Positions 22,954 through 32,296 of a DNA stretch of 33,451 bases are shown in pieces. The notes beneath the pieces were generated by a model. That model did not search any database and was not told the DNA's origin. It worked only from the letters and a program-made list of their open reading frames with translations. Position 1 is the first letter of the stretch; the number at the start of each line of letters is the position of its first letter. Source of the stretch: Nonomuraea harbinensis (GTDB lineage: Bacteria > Actinomycetota > Actinomycetes > Streptosporangiales > Streptosporangiaceae); assembly GCF_019396385.1 (NCBI RefSeq), contig NZ_JAHKRN010000070.1, positions 1 through 33,451 of the forward strand. Reading direction: 5' to 3'. Position numbers and translations under genes: made by a program.

Positions 22954-23559
22954 GTGAGCTCACTCCCCACGCGTATGGCCGACCGCTGGGAGAGACGGCG
23001 ACCGCAGGACCGGCTCTACTGGCAGGTCCTGCTGGGGGATGACCCGGGCGCGCGGGCCATCGTCCAGGAGGCCCACGACCGCCTGGCCGGCGTGCCCGGC
23101 CTCGATCGGGTGCCGCCCGAGTCCGTGCACCTCACCACGTTCGTCGCCGGCCGCTCGGACGAGATCACCGGCGACCAGGTACGGGTGATGGCCCAGGAGG
23201 CGGCGGGCCAGCTCGCCAGGGTCGAGCCGTTCACCGTCACGCTGGGCCGGGTGCTGTACCACCCCGAGTCGGTCGCGCTGGAGGCGCGGCCGGTCGAGCG
23301 GCTCCGGCCGCTGCTCGAAGCGGCGAAGTTCGCCACGCGGGCGGCGACGGGCCGCGACGGCGTCCTGGACCACGAGCCGTGGACACCCCGGGTCACGCTG
23401 GCCTACAGCAACTCCGACGGCCCCGCGGCCCCCGTCATCGACGCGCTGGGGGAGCGGCTGCCGGACCGTGAGGTGACGATCCGCAGCATCCACATCGTCG
23501 ACCAGGAGGCGGCGTTGAGCTGGCGCCCGGTGGCGGAGGTCCGGCTCGGCGCGTCATGA
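22954..23559 (+). CDS. 2'-5' RNA ligase/2H phosphoesterase-like protein lacking one catalytic His
   Basis: The 201-residue product resembles the LigT/2H fold. The first HxT motif is intact (SVHLTTFVA, H59, T61), and the linker VEPFTVTLGRVLYHPESVAL is typical. The second motif reads PRVTLAYSN, with Arg146 in place of the expected His. Two His residues normally carry out cyclic phosphodiester chemistry, so activity is doubtful. The remaining C-terminal IHIVDQEA..WRPVAEVRLG is standard. The GTG at 22954 follows AGGAGG by four bases; an ATG at 22975 is possible but lacks a site. Confidence 0.8.
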   Translation: MSSLPTRMADRWERRRPQDRLYWQVLLGDDPGARAIVQEAHDRLAGVPGLDRVPPESVHLTTFVAGRSDEITGDQVRVMAQEAAGQLARVEPFTVTLGRVLYHPESVALEARPVERLRPLLEAAKFATRAATGRDGVLDHEPWTPRVTLAYSNSDGPAAPVIDALGERLPDREVTIRSIHIVDQEAALSWRPVAEVRLGAS

Positions 23560-23608
23560 GGCCGTCCTGGAAACCGCCCATAGGGTGACGATTGATCTGT
23601 GAAAGCGC

Positions 23609-26458
23609 GTGCAGTTGAATACTCGGGTGCGAGCTGGCCGAGTGATCTCCCCGGTTCTGGTGGGCAGGGAGAAGGAGCTCGCCCGGCTCGTCGCGCTCGT
23701 GGCCACCGCGCCCTCCGTGGCGGTGATCGAGGGCGAGGCCGGCATCGGCAAGTCGCGCCTGGCCGCCGAGCTGCTCGGCGACCCGGCCGTGGCGGGGATG
23801 CGGGTGCTGAGCGGGTCGTGCGTGCAGATCAGGGAGCCGTTCCCGCTGGGGCCGATCGTCGAGGCGCTGCGCGGGCGCGCGCCCGATCTGGCCGGGGCGG
23901 AGCTGACGCCGGTCGCGGGAGCGCTGCGCGACCTGCTGCCCGAGCTCGCCGGAGTGCTGCCCGAGAAGCCCCGGCTGCCCGACGACCGGGCGGCCGAGCG
24001 TCACCGGCTCTTCCGAGGGCTCGCCGAGGTCATGGCCGCGCTCGGGCCCGCCGTCCTGCTCGTGGAGGACCTGCACTGGGCGGACGGGCAGACGGTCGAG
24101 TTCCTCACTTACCTGATGTCCGTGCTGCCCGGCACGCTCCGCGTGGTGCTGACGTACCGGGGCGAGGAGGCGCCGGCGGCGGTGCGCGCGATCACCGCGC
24201 GGACAGCCGACGCGATCAGCGCGGCACACCTGGTGCTGCCGCCGCTCGACGCCGCCCAGACGCGGATCATGGCGTCGGCCATCCTGGAGGCCGACCAGGT
24301 GACGGCCGAGTTCGCCGAACACCTCCGCGCGCGGGCGTCCGGCCTGCCGCTCGCCGTGCAGGAGCTGCTGGCGCTGCTGCGCACGCGGGGGACGCTCATC
24401 AAATGGGAGGGCGGATGGGCGCGGCGCGCGCTCAACGAGCTGGACGTGCCGAGCGGCGTCCGCGTCACGGTGCGCGAGCGGGTCGCGCAGCTCTCCGACG
24501 GGGCCAAGCGCGCCGCGGAGCGGGCGGCCGTGCTGCGCACGCCGGTGCCCATCGAGGTGCTCGCCGACGGTGACGCCGGGGCGATCGACGAGGTGCTCGG
24601 CTCGGGGCTGTTCGCCGAGACGGGCGGCGCGGTGGGGTTCCGGCACGTGCTGGCGGCGCAGGCCGTCTACGAGGCGATCCCGCCCGGCCGCCGCCAGGCG
24701 CTGCACGCCGCCGCCGCGGATCTCGTACGAGGGCTTCGACCGGTGCCGCTGGGCCGCCTGGCCCACCACCTGCGGCACGCCGGACGGGCCGAGCAGTGGG
24801 TGGAGACCGCCATCGAGGCGGCCGACCAGGCGTCGAGGCTGGGCGACGACGCCGAGGCCGCGCGCCTCCTGGAGGACGTGCTGCGCGACACCGACCTGCC
24901 GGCGGCACGGCGGGCGGAGCTGACGGTGAAGCTGGGCTGGGCCGCGCTGGAGCTGCTGCGCCCGCCGTCCGTCGCCGACCTCATCACCGGCGCGCTGGAA
25001 GGGGATGTGCCGCGCCCGCTCCGCGGCAGGCTCCGCTTCCTGCTCGCCCTCCACCTGGAACGCACGCGGACGGACATCGCGCGCATCGGCGACGCCTTCG
25101 CCCAGGCGGTCGAGGACCTGGAGGAGGAGCCGGGGCTGGCCGCCTGGGCCATGGTGGGAGTGGGCCGCCCGCCGAGCGACCTGCCGCCCGCCGAGAGCAG
25201 GGCCTGGCTGGAGAGGGCGCTCGCGACCCTGCCCGCCGTCGGCGACCCCGCCATGCGGATGCTGGTGCTCGGCAAGATCGCGATGATCTTCGTGGTGATC
25301 GGCGATCCGCGCTGGGACGGGCTGGCGGAGGACCTGCTGCGCGAGACCGGCGGGCGCGGGCTGCTGCGCCGCGAGGTCAACGCCTACCGGTCCATCGGGG
25401 GCGCGGCCCTGTTCAGCGGTCACCACCGCAAGGCCCGCCGCCTGCTGGCCGCGGCGATCGAGGACGGGGCCGAGCCCGATCTCCGCGGGCGGCTGGAGCT
25501 CCGCTGCCTGGTGAACCTGGCCGCCGCCGACTACTTCGACGGCTCGTGGGACGGGCTGGCGGCGCGGCTGGAGGAGCTGCGCGGCCATTTCGGCGACGAA
25601 CCGCACGAGCGCATCCTGGTCGACATCGTGGCCGCCTGCCTCGGCGCGGTGCTCGGGCGGCAGGAGGCGGCGCTGCCGCCCCTGCTCGACGCGATCGCCA
25701 TGGCCCAGTCGCGCGGCCAGTTCGACGACCTCGTCCTGCCCATCAGCATGCTGCTCAGGCTGGCCGCCGCGCGCGGCGAACCGGAGCAGGCGATCGCGAC
25801 GGCCGCGGAGGCGGCCTCCCATTGGGAGGCGGGCGGGCTGTGGCCGGTGGCCGTCCGCGCCCTGCCCGCGCTGACGGAGGCGCTGCTGGCGGCCGGCCGC
25901 GCCGCGGAGGCGGCGGACGTGATCGACAGGCACGCGTCCCGGCTGGCCGGGCTCGACGCGCCGCTGGCCGGACCGGCTCTCGGCCACGCCCGCGGCCTGC
26001 TGGCCGCCGACGGGGGACGCGGCGCCGAGGCCGCGCGGGAGTTCGCCGCGGCGGCCGAGGCGTTCGAGCGGGTCCCGGCGCTGTACGAGGCCGCGCAGGC
26101 GCACGAGCACGCCGCCGCCTGCCTGTTCGCCCTGGACGACCCCGAGGCCGCCGTCCACCTGGGCCGGGCCGTCACGCTGTACGGCGGGCTGCACGCCCGC
26201 TGGGACCTGGACCGCGCCACGGGGCTGGGCCGCCGGTGGGGAGTCCGCCCGCCCGCGCCCGCGCAGAACGGCGGCGACCAGGCGCTGTCGGCCCGCCAGG
26301 AGCAGGTGGCCCGGCTGGCGGCGGAGGGGCTGACCAACCAGGAGATCGCCAAGGAGCTGTTCCTGTCGCCGAAGACGGTGGACAAGCACGTCAGCGCGGC
26401 CATGCGCAAGGTCGGGGCGCGGTCGCGGACGGAGCTCGCCCGCCACCTGAATTCCTAG
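23609..26458 (+). CDS. LAL-type LuxR-family regulator with N-terminal ATPase
   Basis: The roughly 949-residue protein is organised as an AAA/NTPase module (Walker A GEAGIGKS with K48, Walker B VLLVEDLHWAD at about 150-160), a long alpha-helical TPR-like middle, and a C-terminal LuxR HTH. The HTH reads LSARQEQVARLAAEGLTNQE, then IAKELFLSPKTVDKHVSAAM near residues 892-945. This is the layout of large ATP-binding LuxR (LAL, MalT-like) activators that respond to inducers or metabolic state. No ribosome site marks the start; GTG codons at 23609, 23627 and 23642 are all possible. It lies before a run of secreted enzymes, but no direct control link can be read. Confidence 0.9.
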   Translation: MQLNTRVRAGRVISPVLVGREKELARLVALVATAPSVAVIEGEAGIGKSRLAAELLGDPAVAGMRVLSGSCVQIREPFPLGPIVEALRGRAPDLAGAELTPVAGALRDLLPELAGVLPEKPRLPDDRAAERHRLFRGLAEVMAALGPAVLLVEDLHWADGQTVEFLTYLMSVLPGTLRVVLTYRGEEAPAAVRAITARTADAISAAHLVLPPLDAAQTRIMASAILEADQVTAEFAEHLRARASGLPLAVQELLALLRTRGTLIKWEGGWARRALNELDVPSGVRVTVRERVAQLSDGAKRAAERAAVLRTPVPIEVLADGDAGAIDEVLGSGLFAETGGAVGFRHVLAAQAVYEAIPPGRRQALHAAAADLVRGLRPVPLGRLAHHLRHAGRAEQWVETAIEAADQASRLGDDAEAARLLEDVLRDTDLPAARRAELTVKLGWAALELLRPPSVADLITGALEGDVPRPLRGRLRFLLALHLERTRTDIARIGDAFAQAVEDLEEEPGLAAWAMVGVGRPPSDLPPAESRAWLERALATLPAVGDPAMRMLVLGKIAMIFVVIGDPRWDGLAEDLLRETGGRGLLRREVNAYRSIGGAALFSGHHRKARRLLAAAIEDGAEPDLRGRLELRCLVNLAAADYFDGSWDGLAARLEELRGHFGDEPHERILVDIVAACLGAVLGRQEAALPPLLDAIAMAQSRGQFDDLVLPISMLLRLAAARGEPEQAIATAAEAASHWEAGGLWPVAVRALPALTEALLAAGRAAEAADVIDRHASRLAGLDAPLAGPALGHARGLLAADGGRGAEAAREFAAAAEAFERVPALYEAAQAHEHAAACLFALDDPEAAVHLGRAVTLYGGLHARWDLDRATGLGRRWGVRPPAPAQNGGDQALSARQEQVARLAAEGLTNQEIAKELFLSPKTVDKHVSAAMRKVGARSRTELARHLNS

Positions 26459-26460
26459 AT

Positions 26461-26496
26461 TGGGGATTTTTCCCCATAGGGCGCCCCATACCCCAT
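26461..26496. other. Small hairpin and CCCCAT repeats after the LuxR gene
   Basis: TGGGGA (26461-26466) and TCCCCA (26471-26476) flank a TTTT loop right after the LuxR stop. CCCCAT recurs at 26472, 26484 and 26491. It may be a weak terminator or an operator for the next genes. Confidence 0.3.
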
Positions 26497-26524
26497 TCCG
26501 CCTGGCTGTGGCGACACTTGCGGC

Positions 26525-26653
26525 ATGTCCGAAAACACCTCCGAGCCCGGCCCCGACGACCGCCAGGAAGAGGCGACGGAGCCGACCGAGCCGACCGAGC
26601 CGTCAGAGCCGCCTGAGCCGCTCCTGCCGCCCGACGGCTTCGAGCCCGCCTGA
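26525..26653 (+). CDS. Tiny acidic Pro/Glu repeat protein
   Basis: An ATG at 26525 opens a 42-residue frame ending at TGA 26653. It begins MSENTSEPGPDDRQEEA and continues as a repeat of Glu-Pro with Thr or Ser (TEPTEPTEPSEPPEP), ending LLPPDGFEPA. It lacks a strong ribosome site, so translation may be leaderless. It lies 23 bases before the protease start codon. Its strong G/C codon bias and repeat structure suggest a real, if unusual, protein, but I know no family. Being very short, it could also be chance open frame in GC-rich DNA. Confidence 0.4.
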   Translation: MSENTSEPGPDDRQEEATEPTEPTEPSEPPEPLLPPDGFEPA

Positions 26654-26676
26654 CCACCCCCTCCAGAAAGGCCACC

Positions 26677-29600
26677 ATGGCACTGCCCCGCCCCTCGTTA
26701 GCGCGCCGCGCAGGCATGATCCTGACCGCGGCCACGATGCTGACCACGGCACTGGCGGCCACGCCGGCGTCGGCCGCCGACGGGACCACGCCCACCCCCG
26801 CTCCCGCCGCGCAGGATCGGACCCAGACCGTCGCCCTGTCCGGTGTGCGCGCCGGCAAGGTCGTCATCACCCTGATCACCGGTGACAAGGTCCAGCTGAG
26901 CCGGTCGGAAGCCGGCAAGTATCGAGTGGAGACCGCCCCGGGCACGCGGCAGGAAGGCCGCCGCGTCAACCTGTTCACCCAGTTCACCCCTGAAGGCGTC
27001 TTCGTGCTCCCGGACGACGCGGTCTCCGCCGTCCAGGCGGGGCTGCTCGACAAGCGGCTGTTCGACGTCAAGTATCTGGCCGAGAACGGGTACGCCGACG
27101 ACGCGACCAAGCGGGTGCCGGTCATCGTCCAGTATCCGCAGGACCAGGCCGAGGCGTCCGTCAAGCGCTCGGCCGCGGCCATCCCCGCCAGTGAGCCCAC
27201 CCAGACGCTGGAGAGCATCCACGCCTCCGCCCTCGACGTCGACAAGGCCGGGACCGTCGCCTTCTGGGCGGCCGTGCGCGAGCGGCCGGACGCCAGGCGG
27301 GGCCTGGCCGCGCCCGGCACGCTGGGCGGCGGCATCGCCAAGCTCTGGCTGGACGCCAAGGTCAAGGCCGACCTGGACGTGAGCGTGCCGATGGTCGGCG
27401 CGCCGCAGGCGTGGGAGCGAGGGCACGACGGGACCGGCGTGACGGTCGCCGTCCTGGACACCGGCGCCGACGCCGCCCACCCCGACCTGAGCGGGAGGAT
27501 CGCCGACAGCCACTCGTTCGTCCCCGGCCAGCCCGTCCAGGACGGGCACGGCCACGGCACCCACGTCGCCGCCACCATCGCCGGTACCGGCGCGGCCTCG
27601 GACGGCCGGCACAAGGGCGTCGCCCCCGGCGCGCAGCTCGTCGTCGGCAAGGTGCTGAACGACAACGGCGAGGGCATGGAATCGTGGATCATCGAGGGCA
27701 TGGAGTGGGCCGCGCGCAGCGGCGCCAAGGCCGTCAGCATGAGCCTCGGCGGCCCGCCCACGGACGGCACCGACCCGCTCAGCCAGGCCGTCAACGACCT
27801 GACCGCTGAGACCGGCGCCCTGTTCGTGGTGGCCGCGGGCAACCTCTACAACGAGGAGACCGTGAGCGCCCCCGGCGCGGCGGACGCGGCGCTGACCGTG
27901 GCCGCGGTCGACAAGGACGACCAGCTCGCCCCGTTCTCCAGCCGCGGCCCGCGCGTCGGGGACTCCGGGCTCAAGCCGGACATCGCGGCTCCCGGTGTGA
28001 ACATCGTGGCCGCGCGGGCGGCGGGCACGGCCATGGGCACTCCCGTCGACGAGCACTACACGGGCGCCAACGGCACCTCGATGGCCACGCCGCACGTGGC
28101 CGGCGCCGTCGCGATCATGGCGCAGCGGCACCCGGACTGGACGGCTCAGCAGCTCAAGGCCGCGCTGATGTCGACCGCCAAGGACGACGGCTTCACCGTG
28201 TACGAGCAGGGCGCCGGCCGCCTGGACCTGGACAGGGCCACCGCCCAGCGGGTCTTCACCACCGGCGGCGGCGTCGACTTCGGCCTGCTCGAAGGATCGG
28301 GTGAGCCGAAGACCGGCGAGGTCGCGTACACGAACCTGGGCGACCAGCCCGTCACGCTCGCCTTGAAGGCGGAGATGAGCGGTGGGGCGAAGGTCAGTGT
28401 CGCGGACGCGACGCTGACGATCCCCGCGGGCGGCACGGCGGGCACGACCGTCACCCTCGATCCGGCCGGGCTGGAGCTGGGCAAGTACAGCGGGGCCGTG
28501 ATCGCCGAGGCCGAGGGGGTCCGCCTCACCACGCCCGTGGGCGCGGTGCGCGACGTCCCCAAGTTCGACCTCACGATCCGCACCCTGGACAGGGACGGCA
28601 AGCCGCGCACCCCGGCGATCATGAGCGTCGTCGACGTCGATGGGACCAAGGGCGAGCTCGGCCCGCACAACGTGCACGACACGGGCGTGGTCGTGACGCG
28701 GGTGCCCGCGGGCACCGTGAGCCTGCTGCAGGTGCTCGACTGGGTGGACGGCGACGACCGCGCCAACCGGGGCTGGCTGTTCGAGCCGGAGCTCACCATC
28801 ACCGGCGACACCGAGATCACCCTCGACGCCCGCAAGGCGTCCCAGATCCGCTTCACCACGCCGAAGACCGCGGAACCGCTGAACAACATGTACGAGGCCT
28901 TCTTCCAGCGGACACTCCCCAGCGGCCAGATCTACGGCGGCACCCTGCTCAACGCGCCGCCCGTCGGGGCGTGGGAGAAGGTGTGGGCGCTGCCGACCAA
29001 GAAGGTCACCAAGGGCGCGTTCCGCTTCACCGGGCAGTGGGAGCTCGGCGTGCCCGAGGTCACCATGACCGCGCGGACGCCGAAGCGGCTGTCGCTGAAC
29101 CCGGTCTCCAGGGTCCACGTCCTCGACCGGGCGGAGCTCCACCCCGGCTACGTCCCCTTCGAGGGCACGCGGGACCTGCGGATCGTCGACGCCGGCAAGG
29201 GCCTTCCCGAGGACCTGGCGGGCAAGGACCTGCGCGGCGCGCTCGTCCTGATCGACGCCGAGCCGGCCGAGGGGGTCCAAGGGCCGCAGTGCGGTCTCCA
29301 GATCGAGCGCGTCGGGCCGATCAGGGACGCCGGCGCCGCCGGCATCCTCGCCTTCAACGAGCGGCCGGCCTCCTGCCCGATCCCGCTGGCCCTCGCGCAG
29401 AAGCCGTTCAGCGGGCCCCTGCTGCCGGTCAACCTGCCGATCGCGTACGTGTCCCACGCCGAGGGCGTGAAGGTGCGCGAGGAGGCCCGCCGGGGCCGGG
29501 TCACCATCCGGGTGGAGGGCACGCCGCACACCCCGTACTCCTACGTGTTCAAGCCGTACGCGGACGGCCGGATTCCGGACTCCATGCACTACAAGGTCAC

Positions 29601-30693
29601 CGACCGCCAGCTCCACCGGGTCGACTTCGACGTGCACGCCGGGCCGTACAGGAAGGCCTCGGTCTGGCGGAGCACGTGGCGCACCGACGACGTGACCTAC
29701 ACGGGCACCGGCACGGACGCGGTGAACTGGTCACTGCCGCTGCCGCAGCGCAGGCACCAGTGGGTCTGGCCGCTGGACCGTACGATCGTGCACTCGACGG
29801 GCATGTCGGCCCTGACCACGCCCGATCCGGCGGCGGAGACCGAGGAGTCGCGCTACCGCGTCGACGTCTTCGACAAGCCGGGACGGACGACGCAACGGTG
29901 GTTCACCACCCCGAGCACGCCGGGCGCCGCGACCGCCTCGGAGAAGGTGTTCAAGCTCGCCGACCCGAAGGCCGCCCCGCTGGAGAAGCTGGTGGTCGGG
30001 GTGCCGTGCGCGATCTGCGTGCACGACGGCAACCTCTGGGTGACGCCGTCCATGGTCAGCGGGGTCGGGGAGCGGCGTGACGACGGCGTGGCCTTCGGGG
30101 ACCTCCAGCCGCGGTACGAGATCCACCTGTACCGCGACGGCCGGGAGATCCCGAACGCGCCCGTCGAGCCCTTCGCCACCCTGCCGCGTTACCCGCTGCC
30201 GGAAGGCCGGGGCGTCTACCGGCTGACGGCCAGGAACGACCTGCAGGACGTCGAGTGGACGTTCACCGCCCCGCCGGGCGAGGACCACGCCAAGCCCGGT
30301 CTCAACTGCTACGCCTGGTGGATCGACGGCCCGGTGGAGCACTGCCGCACCACCCCCGCCGTGTACGTGAGCTACGACCTCGGTGACAGCCTGTCCACCG
30401 GGAACACCGTGGCCGCCGGCCGCAGGCACACCTTCGAGCTGGAGGCCTACCACGGGCCGTCGGCCGCGAAGATGCCCGCCATCGCGGGAGTCCGGCTCTG
30501 GACGAGCACCGACGACGGCGCCACCTGGCAGCCCGCCGATCTCAGGCGCGGCCGGGACGGCGTCTACACCGCCGGGGCCAGGTATCCGGCCTACGGCGCC
30601 ACCAAGGGCGCGGTGAGCCTGAAGGTCGAGGCGTGGGACGCGGCGGGCAACCGCGTCAAGCAGACCACGCTGCGCGCGTTCGACCTGCGCTGA
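26677..30693 (+). CDS. Secreted subtilisin-like (S8) serine protease, multidomain
   Basis: The 1338-residue protein has an N-terminal signal peptide with a cleavage site after ASA. A propeptide-like region includes VVITLITGDKVQLS, and the S8 domain follows. The catalytic triad is D261 (VAVLDTGADAAHPDL), H293 (DGHGHGTHVAATIAG) and S468 (NGTSMATPHVAGA), with the oxyanion Asn in VVAAGN. Beyond about residue 540 lie beta-rich domains, and a PA-type insert is suggested by residues around 840-900 (GKDLRGALVLIDAEP, then RDAGAAGILAFNE). Such large S8 proteases are common extracellular nutritional enzymes of Streptosporangiaceae and Streptomyces. An AGAAAGG site lies upstream. A long hairpin follows, shared with the convergent M1 gene. 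Confidence 0.92.
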   Translation: MALPRPSLARRAGMILTAATMLTTALAATPASAADGTTPTPAPAAQDRTQTVALSGVRAGKVVITLITGDKVQLSRSEAGKYRVETAPGTRQEGRRVNLFTQFTPEGVFVLPDDAVSAVQAGLLDKRLFDVKYLAENGYADDATKRVPVIVQYPQDQAEASVKRSAAAIPASEPTQTLESIHASALDVDKAGTVAFWAAVRERPDARRGLAAPGTLGGGIAKLWLDAKVKADLDVSVPMVGAPQAWERGHDGTGVTVAVLDTGADAAHPDLSGRIADSHSFVPGQPVQDGHGHGTHVAATIAGTGAASDGRHKGVAPGAQLVVGKVLNDNGEGMESWIIEGMEWAARSGAKAVSMSLGGPPTDGTDPLSQAVNDLTAETGALFVVAAGNLYNEETVSAPGAADAALTVAAVDKDDQLAPFSSRGPRVGDSGLKPDIAAPGVNIVAARAAGTAMGTPVDEHYTGANGTSMATPHVAGAVAIMAQRHPDWTAQQLKAALMSTAKDDGFTVYEQGAGRLDLDRATAQRVFTTGGGVDFGLLEGSGEPKTGEVAYTNLGDQPVTLALKAEMSGGAKVSVADATLTIPAGGTAGTTVTLDPAGLELGKYSGAVIAEAEGVRLTTPVGAVRDVPKFDLTIRTLDRDGKPRTPAIMSVVDVDGTKGELGPHNVHDTGVVVTRVPAGTVSLLQVLDWVDGDDRANRGWLFEPELTITGDTEITLDARKASQIRFTTPKTAEPLNNMYEAFFQRTLPSGQIYGGTLLNAPPVGAWEKVWALPTKKVTKGAFRFTGQWELGVPEVTMTARTPKRLSLNPVSRVHVLDRAELHPGYVPFEGTRDLRIVDAGKGLPEDLAGKDLRGALVLIDAEPAEGVQGPQCGLQIERVGPIRDAGAAGILAFNERPASCPIPLALAQKPFSGPLLPVNLPIAYVSHAEGVKVREEARRGRVTIRVEGTPHTPYSYVFKPYADGRIPDSMHYKVTDRQLHRVDFDVHAGPYRKASVWRSTWRTDDVTYTGTGTDAVNWSLPLPQRRHQWVWPLDRTIVHSTGMSALTTPDPAAETEESRYRVDVFDKPGRTTQRWFTTPSTPGAATASEKVFKLADPKAAPLEKLVVGVPCAICVHDGNLWVTPSMVSGVGERRDDGVAFGDLQPRYEIHLYRDGREIPNAPVEPFATLPRYPLPEGRGVYRLTARNDLQDVEWTFTAPPGEDHAKPGLNCYAWWIDGPVEHCRTTPAVYVSYDLGDSLSTGNTVAAGRRHTFELEAYHGPSAAKMPAIAGVRLWTSTDDGATWQPADLRRGRDGVYTAGARYPAYGATKGAVSLKVEAWDAAGNRVKQTTLRAFDLR

Positions 30694-30701
30694 CCCCTCG
30701 C

Positions 30702-30735
30702 GCCGGCGCCCGTCCCCGGTGGGGCGGGCGCCGGC
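30702..30735. terminator. Bidirectional hairpin between convergent protease and peptidase genes
   Basis: GCCGGCGCCCG (30702-30712) pairs with CGGGCGCCGGC (30725-30735). Inside it, CCCC and GGGG pair around a GGT loop with a single bulged T, giving a stem of about 15 bp. It is 9 bases from the protease stop and touches the stop codon of the minus-strand gene, so it can end both transcripts. Confidence 0.8.
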
Positions 30736-32147
30736 TAGTCCTCGGGGCTGGTCCTGGAGTCGAGCCAGGCGTCGATCAGCTCCGTGAAGTCCTCGCCCGT
30801 GTGCTCGTTGACCCAGGCGGTGAACGACGCCCGGTCCTGGCCGGTGTTGCGGTGCTCCTGGACCCAGGCGCGGGTCATGGCGAAGAACCTGTCGTCGCCG
30901 ATGCGCCGCCTGATCTCGTGCAGCATCACCGCGGGGCCGTAGTAGACGTTGTGGTCGGCGAACCGCTCGGGCCGGTAGTCGCCCGGCGGGCCCGCCAGCC
31001 GGCGCGCGAACCTCTCCTCCAGGCGCAGGTCGTCCATGTGGTCGTCCATCGAGCCCGGGCTGTGGTCGGCGGTCCACTGGATCTGGAAGTACATGGCGAA
31101 ACCCTCGTTCAGCCAGACGTCCTTCCAGGTCCGCGGGCCGACGCTGTTGCCGAACCAGTGGTGGGCCAGCTCGTGCAGCACCACCTCGGGGCGCAGGTAG
31201 TCGCCGCCGAGGGCGATCATCTGCTGGGTCTCCATGCCGGAGTCGCTGGTGGCGACCAGGCCCGCGCTGGGGAACGGGTAGGGACCGGCCTTCTTCTCCA
31301 TCCAGCGCAGCAGCTCCGGCATCCGGCGTATCACCGGCAGGGCATGCCTGTCCTCGCGGCGCACCCAGTAGGTGATGGGGAGGCCGCGCGGGCCCTTCGC
31401 CCGGTGCATCCGGTACTTGTCGACGGTGAACAGGGTCAGGTAGCTGGCGACCGGGTCGGTCGACTTCCAGCGGTAGGTGACCTTGCGCCCCTTCTCGGTC
31501 TTGCCGCCGTACGTGCCGTGCGCGACGCCGGCCCAGCCCTTGGGCACGGTGATGGCGACGTCGTAGAGTGCCTCGTCCGACGGGTGGTCGTTCACGGGGA
31601 ACCAGGTGAACGCGCCGAAGGGCTCCTGCAGCGCCCAGGCCGACCCGTCCGCGGACGAGCGCAGGCCGAGCCGCGCGAGGTCGTAGCGCATCTGACCGGA
31701 GTTGTGGGGTTTCGGTACGCCGTGGTAGCGGATCACCACCCGGGCGGACTTGTTCGCGGCGAGGGTGGCGCGGAGCGGGATCGTCAGGTCGTCGCCCCTG
31801 CGCCCGGGCTTGGCGGTCTTGCCCGCGACGGTCACGTGGTCGATCTTCAGGGCGCGGCCGAAGTCGAGCCTGATCTCCTTGATCGGCTTCACGGCCCGGA
31901 CGGTGAGGGCGGCGGTGCCCGTCAGGCTCCGGCGGTCGGGCTGCCAGCCCAGTTTCAGCCCGTAGTGCAGGACGTCGATCGACGGGTTGCCGTATGCGGG
32001 GAACACCGGGTCCTTGACCGGTTGCGAGCGCCCTTTGGCGTAACGGGCGGGTTCGCCGGGAGTGGCCGCCGAGGCGGTGCCGCAGCAGGTGGCGGTCAGC
32101 GCGCCGACCAGGACCAGTAAGGGTAATCTCCGCATTCGCGACATCAT
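30735..32147 (-). CDS. Secreted M1-family zinc aminopeptidase
   Basis: The 470-residue product starts at ATG 32147 and has a signal peptide (MMSRMRRLPLLVLVGALTAT, cleaved around SAA). It also has the M1 catalytic signature: H325ELAHH with zinc ligands H325 and H329, the catalytic E326, and E348 in WLNEGFAMY. The exopeptidase GxMEN motif is replaced by SDSGMETQQMIALGG. The length is short because the C-terminal HEAT-like domain of classical M1 enzymes is missing, as in the compact actinobacterial branch. It would trim peptides outside the cell, complementing the adjacent protease. A start further upstream at 32324 would cover regulatory DNA. Confidence 0.9.
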   Translation of the reverse strand: MMSRMRRLPLLVLVGALTATCCGTASAATPGEPARYAKGRSQPVKDPVFPAYGNPSIDVLHYGLKLGWQPDRRSLTGTAALTVRAVKPIKEIRLDFGRALKIDHVTVAGKTAKPGRRGDDLTIPLRATLAANKSARVVIRYHGVPKPHNSGQMRYDLARLGLRSSADGSAWALQEPFGAFTWFPVNDHPSDEALYDVAITVPKGWAGVAHGTYGGKTEKGRKVTYRWKSTDPVASYLTLFTVDKYRMHRAKGPRGLPITYWVRREDRHALPVIRRMPELLRWMEKKAGPYPFPSAGLVATSDSGMETQQMIALGGDYLRPEVVLHELAHHWFGNSVGPRTWKDVWLNEGFAMYFQIQWTADHSPGSMDDHMDDLRLEERFARRLAGPPGDYRPERFADHNVYYGPAVMLHEIRRRIGDDRFFAMTRAWVQEHRNTGQDRASFTAWVNEHTGEDFTELIDAWLDSRTSPED

Positions 32148-32195
32148 AGTGATCACCGCCGGGGTCGGCGGGGGATTGCTCGTCCTGCGGGTGCC

Positions 32196-32210
32196 GGTGA
32201 AACTTTCACC
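32196..32210. promoter_or_regulatory. Palindrome GGTGAAACTTTCACC in the peptidase/xylanase divergent region
   Basis: A perfect 7-1-7 palindrome contains the GAAACTTTC core reported in repressor boxes upstream of Streptomyces xylanase genes. It lies 49 bases upstream of the M1 peptidase start and 164 bases upstream of the xylanase start. Confidence 0.55.
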
Positions 32211-32296
32211 TCCGACATGGAGATCCGATAGGGCAGGTAGAGCCGGTGGCCAGGTGGGTAACCTGACACGCTGTCTCCGATATGTTTCGGGAATCG

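Noticed and set aside
23435..26446. About 1000-residue open frame opposite the LAL regulator gene
   Set aside because: It is an antisense shadow created by high third-position GC. It has a Gln/Arg/Gly-rich composition, no domain, and the opposite strand encodes clear ATPase and LuxR motifs.
26698..29637. 979-residue open frame opposite the S8 protease
   Set aside because: It has Val/Gly/Asp/Arg/His-rich shadow composition and no recognisable motif. The plus strand has a complete catalytic triad.
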